Below are positions 8,185 through 17,046 of a stretch of DNA of 64,000 nt, one piece after another. Origin of the DNA: Serratia surfactantfaciens (GTDB lineage: Bacteria; Pseudomonadota; Gammaproteobacteria; Enterobacterales; Enterobacteriaceae). The position numbers and the translations under genes are program-made. The stretch covers positions 1,302,001 to 1,366,000 of the forward strand of contig NZ_CP016948.1 in NCBI RefSeq assembly GCF_001642805.2, in the 5' to 3' direction. The notes under the pieces were generated by a model. It saw only the letters and a program-made list of their open reading frames with translations. It made no database searches and was not told the origin of the DNA. Numbering within the stretch: position 1 is the first letter of the stretch; every line of letters begins with the position of its first letter.

Positions 8185-8347
8185 AGCGTGGGGCGTCCTG
8201 TAAGCGTAAAAATGGCGTCTCCCGGCAATATGGGGAGGGTTGCCCTAAGTTAGTCCAAATAGCACACATTATCAATTCGATGCCACGCATTGTGGTAGTT
8301 AGAAATATCTCTACACAAAGCCAATGAATTTCGCCTGTTGCATAAAG

Positions 8348-8363
8348 TGTAGCCGATGCTACA
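8348..8363. promoter_or_regulatory. Candidate MntR operator
   Basis: Perfect inverted repeat TGTAGC-CGAT-GCTACA, extended by AA...TT on both sides, in the mntR-mntH spacer and about 50 bp before the mntH start. Spacing and core resemble the E. coli MntR box (half-sites CATAGC/GCTATG, four-base spacer). Confidence 0.7.
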
Positions 8364-8414
8364 TTGTCAGCATGACAGGTGGAAAAATAACCAGTAAAAG
8401 ATTGAGGGTAATCC

Positions 8415-9719
8415 ATGCGTGATGCGGCAACCACCCCATCGTTAACCGAACGGACCAACATCGCGATTGGCGCCGCCCTTGCCGGACGCAAGCGCGGCGC
8501 CTTTACGCCGTTGCTGTTCGCCGGCCCGGCGGTGATTGCTTCTATCGCCTACATGGATCCCGGTAACTTCGCCACCAACATTCAGGCCGGGGCGAAATAC
8601 GGTTACAGCCTGCTGTGGGTGGTGGTGATGGCCAACCTGATCGCCATGCTGTTTCAGGCGCTGTCGGCCAAGCTCGGCATCGTCACCAACCGCAATCTGG
8701 CGGAAATGTGCCGCGATCAGTTCTCACGGCCGGTGGTGATCGGCATGTGGCTGCTCAGCGAAGTGGCGGCGATGGCCACCGATCTGGCGGAGTTTCTCGG
8801 CGGCGCGATCGCGCTGGCGCTGTTGTTCCACATGCCGCTGCTGGCGGGGATGGGCGTGACGGCGGTGATCACCTATGCGCTGTTGATGGTGGAAAAAAAA
8901 GGTTTCCGCCCGGTTGAACTGATGATCGGTGGCCTGGTGGGCATCATCGCGCTGTGCTATCTGGTGGAGATGTTCATCGTACCGGTGGATTGGCAGGCGG
9001 CCGGCATCGGCATGGTGACGCCGCAGTTGCCCGACGCGCAGGCGCTGACCATCGCCGTCGGCATTATCGGCGCCACCGTGATGCCGCACGCCATTTTCCT
9101 GCACTCGGGGTTGACCCAGCACCGCAGCCCGGCCAGCGACAACGGCGAGCGGCGCAAGCTGCTGCGTTTCTCCAATATCGAGGTGGTGATCGCGCTGGCG
9201 CTGGCGGGGCTGGTGAATATCGCGATGGTCATCATGGCTTCGAGCGCCTTCCACGCCGGTAACAGCGACGTGGCCGAGATTGGCACCGCCTACCATACGC
9301 TGACGCCGCTGTTCGGTGCGGCGGCCGCCGGTATCTTCCTCGCGTCGCTGATCGCCTCCGGCATCTCCAGCTCGGTGGTGGGCACCATGGCCGGGCAGAT
9401 GATCATGCAGGGCTTCGTCGGCTTCCGCATTCCGGTGTGGGTGCGCCGCCTGGTCACTATGGTGCCGGCGTTTATCGTGGTGGCGATGGGCGTCAACGCC
9501 ACCGACGCGCTGGTCTACAGCCAGGTGGTGCTGAGCCTGGCGCTGCCGGCGCCGATGATCGCGCTGGTGATGTTCACCCGCCGCCGCGACATCATGGGCG
9601 AGTTCGCCAACGGCCGCTGGACCAGCCTGGCGGCGGTGGTCGGCACGGTGGTGATCGTGCTGCTCAACGTGGTGCTGCTGTTGCAGACCTTTGGCGTCGA
9701 CATCCCCGGGTTGGGGTGA
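8415..9719 (+). CDS. mntH: Nramp-family Mn2+/H+ symporter MntH
   Basis: A 434-residue inner-membrane transporter with eleven predicted helices that imports Mn2+ (and Fe2+) with protons. The Nramp signature DPGNFATNIQAGA lies in helix 1 (about 47-59), and the second metal-binding element MPHAIFLHSGL in helix 6 (about 223-233). The tail 'QTFGVDIPGLG' is short, as in proteobacterial MntH. The start MRDAATTP is accepted because it leaves the usual N-terminal extension before the first helix. It is divergent from mntR and has an MntR-type palindrome upstream, so repression by Mn2+ is expected. OxyR or Fur control, known in E. coli, cannot be decided from this sequence. Confidence 0.95.
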   Translation: MRDAATTPSLTERTNIAIGAALAGRKRGAFTPLLFAGPAVIASIAYMDPGNFATNIQAGAKYGYSLLWVVVMANLIAMLFQALSAKLGIVTNRNLAEMCRDQFSRPVVIGMWLLSEVAAMATDLAEFLGGAIALALLFHMPLLAGMGVTAVITYALLMVEKKGFRPVELMIGGLVGIIALCYLVEMFIVPVDWQAAGIGMVTPQLPDAQALTIAVGIIGATVMPHAIFLHSGLTQHRSPASDNGERRKLLRFSNIEVVIALALAGLVNIAMVIMASSAFHAGNSDVAEIGTAYHTLTPLFGAAAAGIFLASLIASGISSSVVGTMAGQMIMQGFVGFRIPVWVRRLVTMVPAFIVVAMGVNATDALVYSQVVLSLALPAPMIALVMFTRRRDIMGEFANGRWTSLAAVVGTVVIVLLNVVLLLQTFGVDIPGLG

Positions 9720-9757
9720 GGTCAGGAGACCCGGTGGCTTGGTGCGAGAAGTAATGA

Positions 9758-10324
9758 CTAAACGCCATACCTTTTATTGCCGCCGGAGGTAATACAATAT
9801 CTGCCGCCTCTGGGACCAATGCAAATATTCCCGGAAGAACAAGGGCAAGAGCCAATGGATGAGTTTCGAGGCGGTTTTTTTACTGGGGGAGTCTGTTTGG
9901 CTGGCGCCTTAACCGCTTTTGTTATCGTAGGTTTGATATAACACTCGGCATAATCGCAAAGAGATTTTGCTGATATCCAGCGCGGTTTTTCTGTTTTCTG
10001 CGATATTCTGATCCAATCAGCTTTTTCCTGATAGACGGTTATTTTTTCGCCGCGGCTGACTGAACCTATGACTTTTCCGCTGGGGGATGCGCGTACGTTA
10101 AGTTTATCGGTGTTCACAAACTTCTCGACGGATGGGTTTTCGGTCGTCGTTGCCGAATATACTGGGGCTGCCGGGTGAGTTTGGCTACTGGTATCAGAGA
10201 CGTTGGCTGAATAGGGGGCTATTACTGCAGATTGTTTTCTTTCCGATGCGTGAAACAGAAAGCCTATTATTACTAATAAAATAATTACACCTCCAGTGAC
10301 CGTGTCCTTCCGTTTATTTCCCAT
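9758..10324 (-). CDS. Membrane-anchored SH3-domain protein
   Basis: A 188-residue protein. A lysine-rich N-terminus is followed by one membrane helix (about 11-25, GGVIILLVIIGFLFHA), a Ser/Thr/Pro-rich linker, a bacterial SH3 domain (about 68-118: NVRASPSGKVIGSVSRGEKITVY), and a proline/lysine-rich stretch. The C-terminus is a compact Cys motif SCPCSSGNICIGPRGGRYC (about 158-176), seen in other poorly known phage and plasmid proteins. The ATG at 10324 is preferred over the longer frame because the membrane anchor follows directly. Its AT content is higher than that of its neighbours, suggesting transfer. It is convergent with mntH. SH3b domains often bind cell wall, but its role here is unknown. 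Confidence 0.7.
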   Translation of the reverse strand: MGNKRKDTVTGGVIILLVIIGFLFHASERKQSAVIAPYSANVSDTSSQTHPAAPVYSATTTENPSVEKFVNTDKLNVRASPSGKVIGSVSRGEKITVYQEKADWIRISQKTEKPRWISAKSLCDYAECYIKPTITKAVKAPAKQTPPVKKPPRNSSIGSCPCSSGNICIGPRGGRYCITSGGNKRYGV

Positions 10325-10468
10325 AAGAATATCTTCACGCTCGAAATAATTATATCCAAGGGTAGTGCGTGCCCCAGGTTTTTGCAATTGAGAGGCAACC
10401 GGTCAGTTTATTGCAGCGAGATCAATTTAGCTGGGGGCATAACGCCCCCGATATACGGGTATTTTGCC

Positions 10469-11218
10469 TTAAAGATTCCCCACGCCGCCGTCCATCTGCA
10501 GCTCGGCGCCGACCATAAAGGCCGATTCGTCCGCCGCCAGAAACACCGCCGCTTTGGCCAGCTCCAGCGCGCTGCCCATGCGGCCGATCGGCACCAGCGC
10601 GCGGATATCGTCGCGCAATGCCTGCTCATCCGCTTCCGCCAACCCCAGCTTACCCAACGCCGGGGTTTCGGTCGGGCCGGGGCTGAGGCCGTTAAGGCGA
10701 ATGCCGCGCGCGTGCAGTTCGCCGGAGAGCGTTCTGGCCAGCGATAACAAACCGGCTTTGCTGGCGGCGTAGGCGCTGCTCTGCGGCAGGCCGATATGGG
10801 CGCTGACCGAACCGCACAGGATCACCGAAGAAGGGTTGGCCAGCAGCGGCAGCAGCGCCTGGATCAGAAAGAACGGCCCTTTCAGGTTGATGTCCATCAG
10901 CCGCTGATAGCTCTGTTCATCCCACTCCTGCAGCGGGCGGTGCGTGACGTCGCCGGCGTTGACATACAGCACGTCCAGCCGCGGCCACCGTTGCTCCAAC
11001 TGCTGCGCCAGCGCGCGCTGCTGCGGGATGTCGCCGGCGTCGCTCAACAGCAACAGCGCCTTGCCCACCAAGGCCTGGTCTGCCGCGTCCAGAGCGCTTT
11101 GGCTGCGGCCGGTGATCGCAACCAAAGCGCCCTCGGCGATGAACTGGCGAGCGGTTTCCAGCCCGATGCCGCTGGTGCCGCCGGTAATCAATGCGTATTT
11201 GCCTTGCAGTCGTGACAT
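10469..11218 (-). CDS. SDR-family oxidoreductase
   Basis: A 249-residue short-chain dehydrogenase. Cofactor motif TGGTSGIGLE sits near residue 10, the NAG element in 'VLYVNAGD', and the catalytic serine and YAASKAG with Tyr/Lys around 150-155; the C-terminal end 'MDGGVGNL' is typical. The ATG at 11218 has AAGAGGAA upstream, so the longer open frame is not used. The family reduces or oxidises small alcohols or ketones with NAD(P); the substrate cannot be told. It is divergent from the HxlR regulator, which most likely controls it. Confidence 0.85.
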   Translation of the reverse strand: MSRLQGKYALITGGTSGIGLETARQFIAEGALVAITGRSQSALDAADQALVGKALLLLSDAGDIPQQRALAQQLEQRWPRLDVLYVNAGDVTHRPLQEWDEQSYQRLMDINLKGPFFLIQALLPLLANPSSVILCGSVSAHIGLPQSSAYAASKAGLLSLARTLSGELHARGIRLNGLSPGPTETPALGKLGLAEADEQALRDDIRALVPIGRMGSALELAKAAVFLAADESAFMVGAELQMDGGVGNL

Positions 11219-11285
11219 AACCGATTCCTCTTGAGCGTCTGTTGCGGCATTATTTGCGCTATAGTTCCTTTTGCATAGTAGGCAC

Positions 11286-11302
11286 CCTTTGGATACTAAA
11301 GG
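11286..11302. promoter_or_regulatory. Possible HxlR operator in the SDR-hxlR spacer
   Basis: CCTTT-n7-AAAGG inverted repeat in the 99-bp spacer between the divergent SDR and HxlR-family genes. Its position just before the regulator start would fit autoregulation. The match to known HxlR-type boxes is loose. Confidence 0.3.
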
Positions 11303-11317
11303 ACGAGGTGGGATGAA

Positions 11318-11695
11318 ATGACGGCGCAAGCACCCTTAGCGAAGGAAAATAATTTGGCGGCGTTGCCGACGGCAGGCGAATCCTGCCCGATGGTGGACTT
11401 CGTCAATCTGGTGTCGGGCAAGTGGGCGATACCGATCCTGTACCGGCTGATCGTGATCGACGATCCGGTGCGATTCAGCGAGCTACAGCGGGCGGTAGCG
11501 CCCATCGCGCAAAAAGAGCTGACGCGCCAACTGCGGCTGTTCGAGCAGCGCGGTCTGGTGACGCGGCGGGTGTTTCCCGAAGTGCCGCCGCGGGTGGAGT
11601 ACCAGGTCACCGCGCTCGGCAAATCGCTGCGGCCGACGCTCGACTCGCTGGCGGAGTGGATGCGCCGGCACGCGCCGCAGCTGATCGGCGGCTAG
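11318..11695 (+). CDS. HxlR-family transcriptional regulator
   Basis: A 125-residue winged-helix regulator. CPMVDFVNLVSGKWAIPILYRL (about 23-44) is the family's N-terminal signature with its conserved cysteine and GKW. The recognition helix region (IAQKELTRQLRLFEQRGLVTRRVF) and wing (PRVEYQVTALGKSL) follow. Several members sense electrophiles or oxidants through that cysteine. It is divergent from an SDR-type oxidoreductase, the usual target of such regulators. The stop codon overlaps the end of the convergent binding-protein gene by four bases (CTAG). Confidence 0.9.
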   Translation: MTAQAPLAKENNLAALPTAGESCPMVDFVNLVSGKWAIPILYRLIVIDDPVRFSELQRAVAPIAQKELTRQLRLFEQRGLVTRRVFPEVPPRVEYQVTALGKSLRPTLDSLAEWMRRHAPQLIGG

Positions 11696-12597
11696 TCGCC
11701 GATGCCCGGCGGGTTGATGGTGGAGCGCTCGACCTTTTCGTCGCCTTCGCCCCAGCGTTCCAGCACCTGCGCGTATTCGCCGCTGACGATGACGCCGTTG
11801 ACGGCGGCGTTGATGGCGTTCACCAGCCCGTTGCCTTTCTTGCTGGTGACCGCCACGTAGGCCACGTTGGGGCCGATGCCGACCATTTTGGTTTTGCCGG
11901 TCAGCGCCGCCTTGTAGGCGCCGGTAGAGTGGGGGCCGAAGAACGCGTCGGCGCGCCCTGACTGAATGCTCAGGTTGGTGGCGGCGTCGTCGGTCACGTA
12001 GATCGGTTGTACCGCCGGCAGCCCGGCGGCGCGGTTCTGCTTATCCCATCCCAGTAGAATGTTTTCCTGATTGGTGCCGGATCCGACGATGATCCGCAGC
12101 CCGGCGACGTCCTGCGGCCGATTGATAGAGGCGATCTTGCTGGTGGATTTGACGTAAAAGCCCAGCGTGTCCACCCGGTAGGTGGCGAAGTCGAATTTGG
12201 TCTTGCGCTGTTTGGTGACGGCGATGTTGAAGATCGCCGCGTCGTATTTGCCGGCGCTGATGCCCAATGGCCAATCCTCCCAGGAGGTAGGCACCAGGTT
12301 CAACTCTAGCCCGAGACTGTCGGCCACCAGGCGGGCGATGTCCGGATCGCTGCCGATCAGCGTTTTATTGTCCTCGGCGAACAGCGCCAGCGGCGGGGAG
12401 TTTTCGAACGCCACCGCCACCGTCAGTTTGCCGGGCGTCGCGAAGTGAAAGTTCGTCGGAATCAGCGCAATAGCGGCGGGATTGCGCTCTGCGCGTATCG
12501 GCTGTCGGTTAGCCTGCAGATCGATACCGCCCGACGGGGCCGCCTGAACGGCGGCGCTCAGCAACAGCGCGCACAGCGCCGGAATCCTCGGTGACAT
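11692..12597 (-). CDS. Periplasmic solute-binding protein (amino-acid type, SBP_bac_3)
   Basis: A 301-residue exported protein with a cleavable signal peptide (about 1-19, ending AVQAA). The SBP_bac_3 fold begins near residue 57 (GKLTVAVAFENSPPLALFAEDNKTLIGSDPDIARLVADSLGL). It has the familiar 'WPLGISAGKYDAAIFNIAVTKQRKTKFDFATY' core and ends in a C-terminal helix. Such proteins deliver amino acids or opines to an ABC permease, but no permease or ATPase gene is next to it, so it may serve a distant transporter. GAGGGCG precedes the ATG. The ligand is unknown. Confidence 0.85.
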   Translation of the reverse strand: MSPRIPALCALLLSAAVQAAPSGGIDLQANRQPIRAERNPAAIALIPTNFHFATPGKLTVAVAFENSPPLALFAEDNKTLIGSDPDIARLVADSLGLELNLVPTSWEDWPLGISAGKYDAAIFNIAVTKQRKTKFDFATYRVDTLGFYVKSTSKIASINRPQDVAGLRIIVGSGTNQENILLGWDKQNRAAGLPAVQPIYVTDDAATNLSIQSGRADAFFGPHSTGAYKAALTGKTKMVGIGPNVAYVAVTSKKGNGLVNAINAAVNGVIVSGEYAQVLERWGEGDEKVERSTINPPGIGD

Positions 12598-12818
12598 AAC
12601 GCCCTCTATCCTTTGTTAATCATGGGGTTACTATTGGCGGCGGTGAGGGGCAAGTAAAGCAACAATAGTGAATAACCAAAGTGAAAAGATGCACAAGCGG
12701 GGCGCCGGCCTGCGCGAATCTGCAGCACTCGACGTGGAAAGTGCGCAATCAGGTTGAAAGCAGTAGAATTTGTCACTCATACTGCGTACAGCTAATTGTG
12801 TAAAACAAGGAACGCCAG

Positions 12819-13169
12819 ATGGCCGAAGAAACGATTTTCAGTAAAATTATCCGCCGCGAAATCCCTGCTGATGTGGTTTATCAGGATGAACTGGTCACCG
12901 CTTTCCGTGACATCTCCCCCCAGGCACCCACACACGTGCTGATCGTTCCCAACGTGCTGATCCCAACCGTCAACGACGTGACCGTGGAGCATGAAGCCGC
13001 GCTGGGCCGCATGATCACCGCCGCGGCGAAAATCGCCGAACAGGAAGGCATCGCCGAGGACGGCTACCGCCTGATCGTCAACTGCAACCGCCACGCCGGT
13101 CAGGAGGTCTATCATATTCATATGCACCTGGTCGGTGGCCGCTCGCTGGGGCCGCTGCTGTCACGTTAA
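12819..13169 (+). CDS. hinT: HinT purine nucleoside phosphoramidase
   Basis: A 116-residue HIT-family hydrolase. The histidine triad HIHMHL (about 100-105) near the C-terminus is the catalytic motif; '[19 protein letters not shown]' is the conserved N-terminal region. HinT hydrolyses AMP-lysine and other nucleoside phosphoramidates as a cytoplasmic dimer. The gene starts the block hinT-ycfL-lpoB-thiK-nagZ-ycfP-ndh found in E. coli, with only 11 bases to ycfL, so it is probably the first gene of that operon. Confidence 0.95.
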   Translation: MAEETIFSKIIRREIPADVVYQDELVTAFRDISPQAPTHVLIVPNVLIPTVNDVTVEHEAALGRMITAAAKIAEQEGIAEDGYRLIVNCNRHAGQEVYHIHMHLVGGRSLGPLLSR

Positions 13170-13180
13170 GCGAGGAAATC

Positions 13181-13570
13181 ATGCGCGGTAAAAAAACTCT
13201 GCGTTGTCTGATGGCGTTGGCGTTGCCCGCCGCGTTGCTGATGGGGTGCAGTTCGCCGTCCGGCATCGCGGTCAACCAAGGGCAGACGGTGGTGATGGAT
13301 CCTTCGGTGCTGACCGCCGGCATTTTGGCCGATACGCCTTCGATTTCGAACGCTTCCGGGCGGGTGATGGCGACCTCGGTACTCAATAATAGCCAGGCGA
13401 CGCCGGTCACCGTGCATTACCGTTTCTATTGGTACGATGCGCAGGGGCTGGATATTCGCCCCTTCGAAAAACCGCGTGAGATCGTCGTGGCGCCCAACTC
13501 GGACGCCAAAATCTACTCGATTAACGGCAATCTGGACGCCAAAACCGCGCGTCTGTATCTGTACCTGTAA
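13181..13570 (+). CDS. ycfL: YcfL-family lipoprotein
   Basis: A 129-residue outer-membrane-type lipoprotein. The signal peptide ends in the lipobox LLMGC (Cys about residue 23), followed by SSPSGIAVNQGQ. The remaining beta-rich domain (MATSVLNNSQATPVTVHYRFYWYDAQGLDI) matches the YcfL family (DUF1425). It sits between hinT and lpoB as in E. coli. Its role is not established; the link to lpoB suggests the cell envelope. Confidence 0.9.
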   Translation: MRGKKTLRCLMALALPAALLMGCSSPSGIAVNQGQTVVMDPSVLTAGILADTPSISNASGRVMATSVLNNSQATPVTVHYRFYWYDAQGLDIRPFEKPREIVVAPNSDAKIYSINGNLDAKTARLYLYL

Positions 13571-13596
13571 GCGCTTGCCAGGTTTGGAGAAAAAGC

Positions 13597-14187
13597 ATGA
13601 AAAAGTACGTCTTAGTGGCGCTGGCCGCATTAACCCTGAGCGGTTGCCTGTCGCGCCAGCCTGAGCCGGATCAGCCGTTGCCGCCGGTCACCGTCGAGCC
13701 GGAACAGCCGAAGCCGCCGGTAGAACAGCCGCAGCCGCCAACCACCGAGCCGGTGCCGCAGCCGCCGAAAATTCAGCAGCTCGACTGGCTGGGCAGCGTT
13801 CAGCCGCTGGTAGGGCAGATGTTGAAGGCCGATGGCGTGACGGCTGGCAGCGTGCTGCTGCTGGACAGCGTCAAGAACAATACCAACGGCTCGCTGCAGA
13901 TGGGCAAAGCCACCGCGGCGCTGTATAAGGCGCTGGCGTCGAACTCCACCTTCAGCGTGGTACCGGAAGCGAAGCTGACCAGCGCCAGACAAACGTTGGG
14001 CCTGTCGGCGGATGACAGCTTCGGCTCACGCAGCAAGGCGATCGGCCTGGCGCGCATCGTCGGCGCGCAGTACGTGCTGTACAGCGACGTCAGCGGCGAC
14101 GTGAAGTCGCCGGCGCTGGATATGCAGCTGATGCTGGTGCAAACCGGCGAGATCGTCTGGTCGGGCAATGGCGCCGTTAAACGCTGA
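13597..14187 (+). CDS. lpoB: Penicillin-binding protein activator LpoB
   Basis: A 196-residue outer-membrane lipoprotein that reaches through the peptidoglycan and stimulates PBP1b. Lipobox LSGC (Cys about 18) is followed by a long proline/glutamate-rich flexible stalk (about 22-65) and a globular domain with ADGVTAGSVLLLDSVKNNTNGS and MQLMLVQTGEIVWSG, both conserved in LpoB. The end overlaps the start of thiK by 20 bases, indicating translational coupling. Confidence 0.95.
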   Translation: MKKYVLVALAALTLSGCLSRQPEPDQPLPPVTVEPEQPKPPVEQPQPPTTEPVPQPPKIQQLDWLGSVQPLVGQMLKADGVTAGSVLLLDSVKNNTNGSLQMGKATAALYKALASNSTFSVVPEAKLTSARQTLGLSADDSFGSRSKAIGLARIVGAQYVLYSDVSGDVKSPALDMQLMLVQTGEIVWSGNGAVKR

Positions 14188-15034
14188 GGCCGCGCTGCGA
14201 CGATTGATGGAAACCAGACTGCCGGCGGTGAATACCGCCGGTTGTCATTTCAGCCCGGTGCAGGGGCTGACCGGCGAGAGCTGGCGCATCGACGGTTCGG
14301 GCATCACGCTGTTGGCGCGGCAGCACAGCGCGGAGAAACGCGCACTGGGGGTGAGCCGATGGCGGGAAGCACAGGCCTTGCGCCGCTGCGCGTCGGGGCT
14401 GGGGCCACGGGTTTTCGCGCAGAATAATCAGTGGCTGGTGCTCGAATGGCTCGAAGGTGACGTCGTCACAAATGCCGAATTTGCCGCGCTGAACCAGCGC
14501 GGCGAGCTGGCGGCGATGGCGGCGGCGCTGCATCGGCGGCCGCTCAGCGGTTACCGGCTGGATCTGCGTCGGCAGTTCATTCGCTACTGGCAGCTGTTGG
14601 ACAGGCGGCGTTTAACCCCCCTTTGGCTGCGCTGGCAGCATCACTTTTTGCAAAGTGCGCCGCCGTCACCGTTGAAGCTGGCGCCGCTGCACATGGATAT
14701 CCATCCGGGCAATCTGCTCGCGACCGGCGAGGGGCTGCGGCTGATCGACTGGGAGTATGCCGCCGACGGCGACGTGGCGCTGGATATCGCCGCGCTGTTT
14801 CGTGGCAACGGCTGGGCGGCCGAGCAGCAACAGCGCTTTTTGCAGCAGTACGCGCGCCAGGGCTATCACGACCTCGCCCGGCTGCAGGCGCAGGTGCGCC
14901 GCTGGCTGCCGTGGGTGGATTATCTGATGCTGCTGTGGTTTGAAGTGCGCTGGCAGCAGAGCGGCGACGTTGAATTTTTGCGCTGGGGCGCGGCGCTGCG
15001 CCGGCGATTCTGTTTATCATCATCCGAATTCTGA
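14168..15034 (+). CDS. thiK: Thiamine kinase ThiK
   Basis: A 288-residue kinase of the APH/choline-kinase fold that phosphorylates thiamine to thiamine monophosphate in salvage. The catalytic loop LHMDIHPGNLLA (about 175-186) and the Mg-binding LIDWEYAADGD (about 192-202) are clear and match E. coli ThiK. The N-terminal region is diverged. The ATG at 14168 overlaps lpoB; the next in-frame ATG (14207) would also leave the kinase intact. Position between lpoB and nagZ is conserved. Confidence 0.9.
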   Translation: MAPLNAEAALRRLMETRLPAVNTAGCHFSPVQGLTGESWRIDGSGITLLARQHSAEKRALGVSRWREAQALRRCASGLGPRVFAQNNQWLVLEWLEGDVVTNAEFAALNQRGELAAMAAALHRRPLSGYRLDLRRQFIRYWQLLDRRRLTPLWLRWQHHFLQSAPPSPLKLAPLHMDIHPGNLLATGEGLRLIDWEYAADGDVALDIAALFRGNGWAAEQQQRFLQQYARQGYHDLARLQAQVRRWLPWVDYLMLLWFEVRWQQSGDVEFLRWGAALRRRFCLSSSEF

Positions 15035-15060
15035 ACGAACAATAATGAAGTGAGGTGCCC

Positions 15061-16092
15061 GTGGGCCCAGTAATGCTAGATGTCGCCGGCTACGAGCTGG
15101 ATGCAGAAGAACGCGAGATTTTGAAACACCCGCTGGTTGGCGGATTGATTCTGTTTACCCGCAACTTCCACGATGCGGAGCAGCTGCGTGAGCTGGTGCG
15201 GCAGATCCGCGCCGCTTCGCACGATCGGCTGGTGGTGGCGGTAGACCAGGAGGGCGGGCGCGTGCAGCGCTTCCGCGAAGGCTTCACCCGTTTACCGGCG
15301 GCGCAGTCGTTCGCGGCGCTGCACGATGCGCAGGAAGGCGGCCGTCTGGCGCAGGAGGCCGGCTGGCTGATGGCGGCGGAAATGATCGCGCAGGATATCG
15401 ACATCAGCTTTGCGCCGGTGCTGGACATCGGCCACGGTAGCGCGGCGATCGGCGAGCGTTCGTTCCACAGCGATCCGCAGCAGGCGCTGGCGATGGCGGA
15501 ACGCTTTATTCTCGGTATGCACAGCGCCGGCATGAAAACCACCGGCAAGCACTTCCCGGGGCACGGCGCCGTCAGCGCCGATTCGCACAAGGAAACCCCG
15601 CGCGATCCGCGGCCGCTGGCGCAGATCCGCGAGCACGACATGGCGATCTTCCGTGAGCTGATCAACCGCCAGCTGCTGGACGCCGTCATGCCGGCCCACG
15701 TCATCTATACTGAAGCGGACCCGCGTCCGGCCAGTGGTTCGCCTTACTGGCTGCAGCAGATCCTGCGGCAGGAACTGGGCTTCGACGGCGTGATTTTCTC
15801 CGACGATCTGTCGATGGAAGGTGCCGCCATCATGGGCAGCTACGCCGAGCGCGGCCAGGCGGCGCTGGATGCCGGTTGCGACATGATCCTGGTGTGCAAC
15901 AACCGCGCCGGTGCGGTCAGCGTGTTGGATAACCTGTCCCCGGTCAAAGCAGAGAAGGTGAAGCGGTTATATCATCGCGGTCAGTTCACCCGTCAGGAAC
16001 TGCGCGCCTCCGAGCGCTGGCAGCAGGCGCACAAGGCGCTCAGCGCGCTGAGCGAACGCTGGGAGGAGCACAAGCAGCGTTCGCAAGGGTGA
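15061..16092 (+). CDS. nagZ: Beta-N-acetylglucosaminidase NagZ
   Basis: A 343-residue cytoplasmic GH3 enzyme that removes GlcNAc from anhydro-muropeptides during peptidoglycan recycling, and so affects AmpC beta-lactamase induction. [16 protein letters not shown] (about 162-177) carries the catalytic His/Asp loop, and [14 protein letters not shown] (about 241-254) the nucleophile Asp. The GTG at 15061 is chosen because it gives the MGPVMLDV start of E. coli NagZ and has GAGG at good distance; GTG at 15055 is less likely. Confidence 0.95.
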   Translation: MGPVMLDVAGYELDAEEREILKHPLVGGLILFTRNFHDAEQLRELVRQIRAASHDRLVVAVDQEGGRVQRFREGFTRLPAAQSFAALHDAQEGGRLAQEAGWLMAAEMIAQDIDISFAPVLDIGHGSAAIGERSFHSDPQQALAMAERFILGMHSAGMKTTGKHFPGHGAVSADSHKETPRDPRPLAQIREHDMAIFRELINRQLLDAVMPAHVIYTEADPRPASGSPYWLQQILRQELGFDGVIFSDDLSMEGAAIMGSYAERGQAALDAGCDMILVCNNRAGAVSVLDNLSPVKAEKVKRLYHRGQFTRQELRASERWQQAHKALSALSERWEEHKQRSQG

Positions 16093-16171
16093 ATCCAGGC
16101 GCCGCATCGCGGCGCAGAGCGGAAATGATGAGGGCCGCGCCCGCGGCCCTTGGCTTGTTGCGAGGATCCAC

Positions 16172-16714
16172 ATGATTATCTATTTGCACGGCTTCGATTC
16201 CACCAGTCCCGGCAATCATGAAAAGGTGTTACAGCTGCAGTTTATCGATCCGGACGTGCGCTTTATCAGCTACAGCACGCTGCACCCGCGTCACGACATG
16301 CAGCATCTGTTGAAAGAGGTGGACAAGGCGGTGCAGCAGGGCGGCGACGCGCACCCGTTGATCTGCGGGGTTGGCCTCGGCGGTTTCTGGGCTGAGCGCA
16401 TCGGCTTCCTGTGCGGCATTCGCCAGGCGATGTTCAATCCCAATCTGTACCCGGAAGAACACATGCACGGCAAGATAGACCGGCCGGAAGAGTATCGCGA
16501 TATCGCCACCAAGTGCGTGGAGGATTTCCGCGAGAAAAACCGCGATCGCTGCCTGGTGGTGCTGTCGCGGCGCGATGAGGTGCTGGATAACCGACGCAGC
16601 GCCGAATTGCTGCATCACTATTACGAAATCGTCTGGGATGAACAGCAGACGCACAAGTTCAAAAACATCTCGCCGCATCTGCAGCGGCTCAAGGCGTTTA
16701 AGGCGCTGGGTTAA
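16172..16714 (+). CDS. ycfP: YcfP-family esterase-like protein
   Basis: A 180-residue alpha/beta-hydrolase-like protein of the UPF0227/YcfP family. The start [18 protein letters not shown] holds the oxyanion-type HGF motif, and [15 protein letters not shown] (about 65-79) the altered nucleophile elbow, with Gly instead of Ser at the usual nucleophile place. Activity is not established. It follows nagZ after a GC-rich stem (GGGCCGCG/CCCGCGGCCC type, near 16131-16152), as in E. coli. Confidence 0.9.
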   Translation: MIIYLHGFDSTSPGNHEKVLQLQFIDPDVRFISYSTLHPRHDMQHLLKEVDKAVQQGGDAHPLICGVGLGGFWAERIGFLCGIRQAMFNPNLYPEEHMHGKIDRPEEYRDIATKCVEDFREKNRDRCLVVLSRRDEVLDNRRSAELLHHYYEIVWDEQQTHKFKNISPHLQRLKAFKALG

Positions 16715-17046
16715 CAGTTTCATAACGCCGCCGCGAGCCGCGCCTGCCGTTTTTTACCGACGGAAAGTGCGGCTTTTTTGTGCACCAAGACTAAATTTGA
16801 GGTGGCAATCGGCAAAATTTAAAACTGTGACTCAGCGCTAACTATTTGAATCACAATCCCCAAAAAATCCCCTCGTCCAGCCTTTAACCAAAAAAATTTG
16901 ATGTACGTCAATTTTGGTATGACCAAATAACCTCACATGCTATTCTGGCTGCAGAGAGCCGAATTATTTTACGCGAACCCTATGTATTCTAAGGATATTA
17001 TTTATTTACCCTGGAATAACAAATGGTTCACATTTAGGGGGTTATT
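16715..17046. other. ndh upstream region
   Basis: About 330 bases between ycfP and ndh. It holds a weak hairpin behind ycfP and the ndh promoter region with an FNR-like site at 16898-16911. No reading frame is convincing. Confidence 0.5.
16898..16911. promoter_or_regulatory. FNR-like site upstream of ndh
   Basis: TTGAT-GTAC-GTCAA, one mismatch from the FNR consensus TTGAT-n4-ATCAA, about 135 bp before the ndh start. FNR represses ndh under anaerobic conditions in E. coli, so the site fits the gene. Confidence 0.6.
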
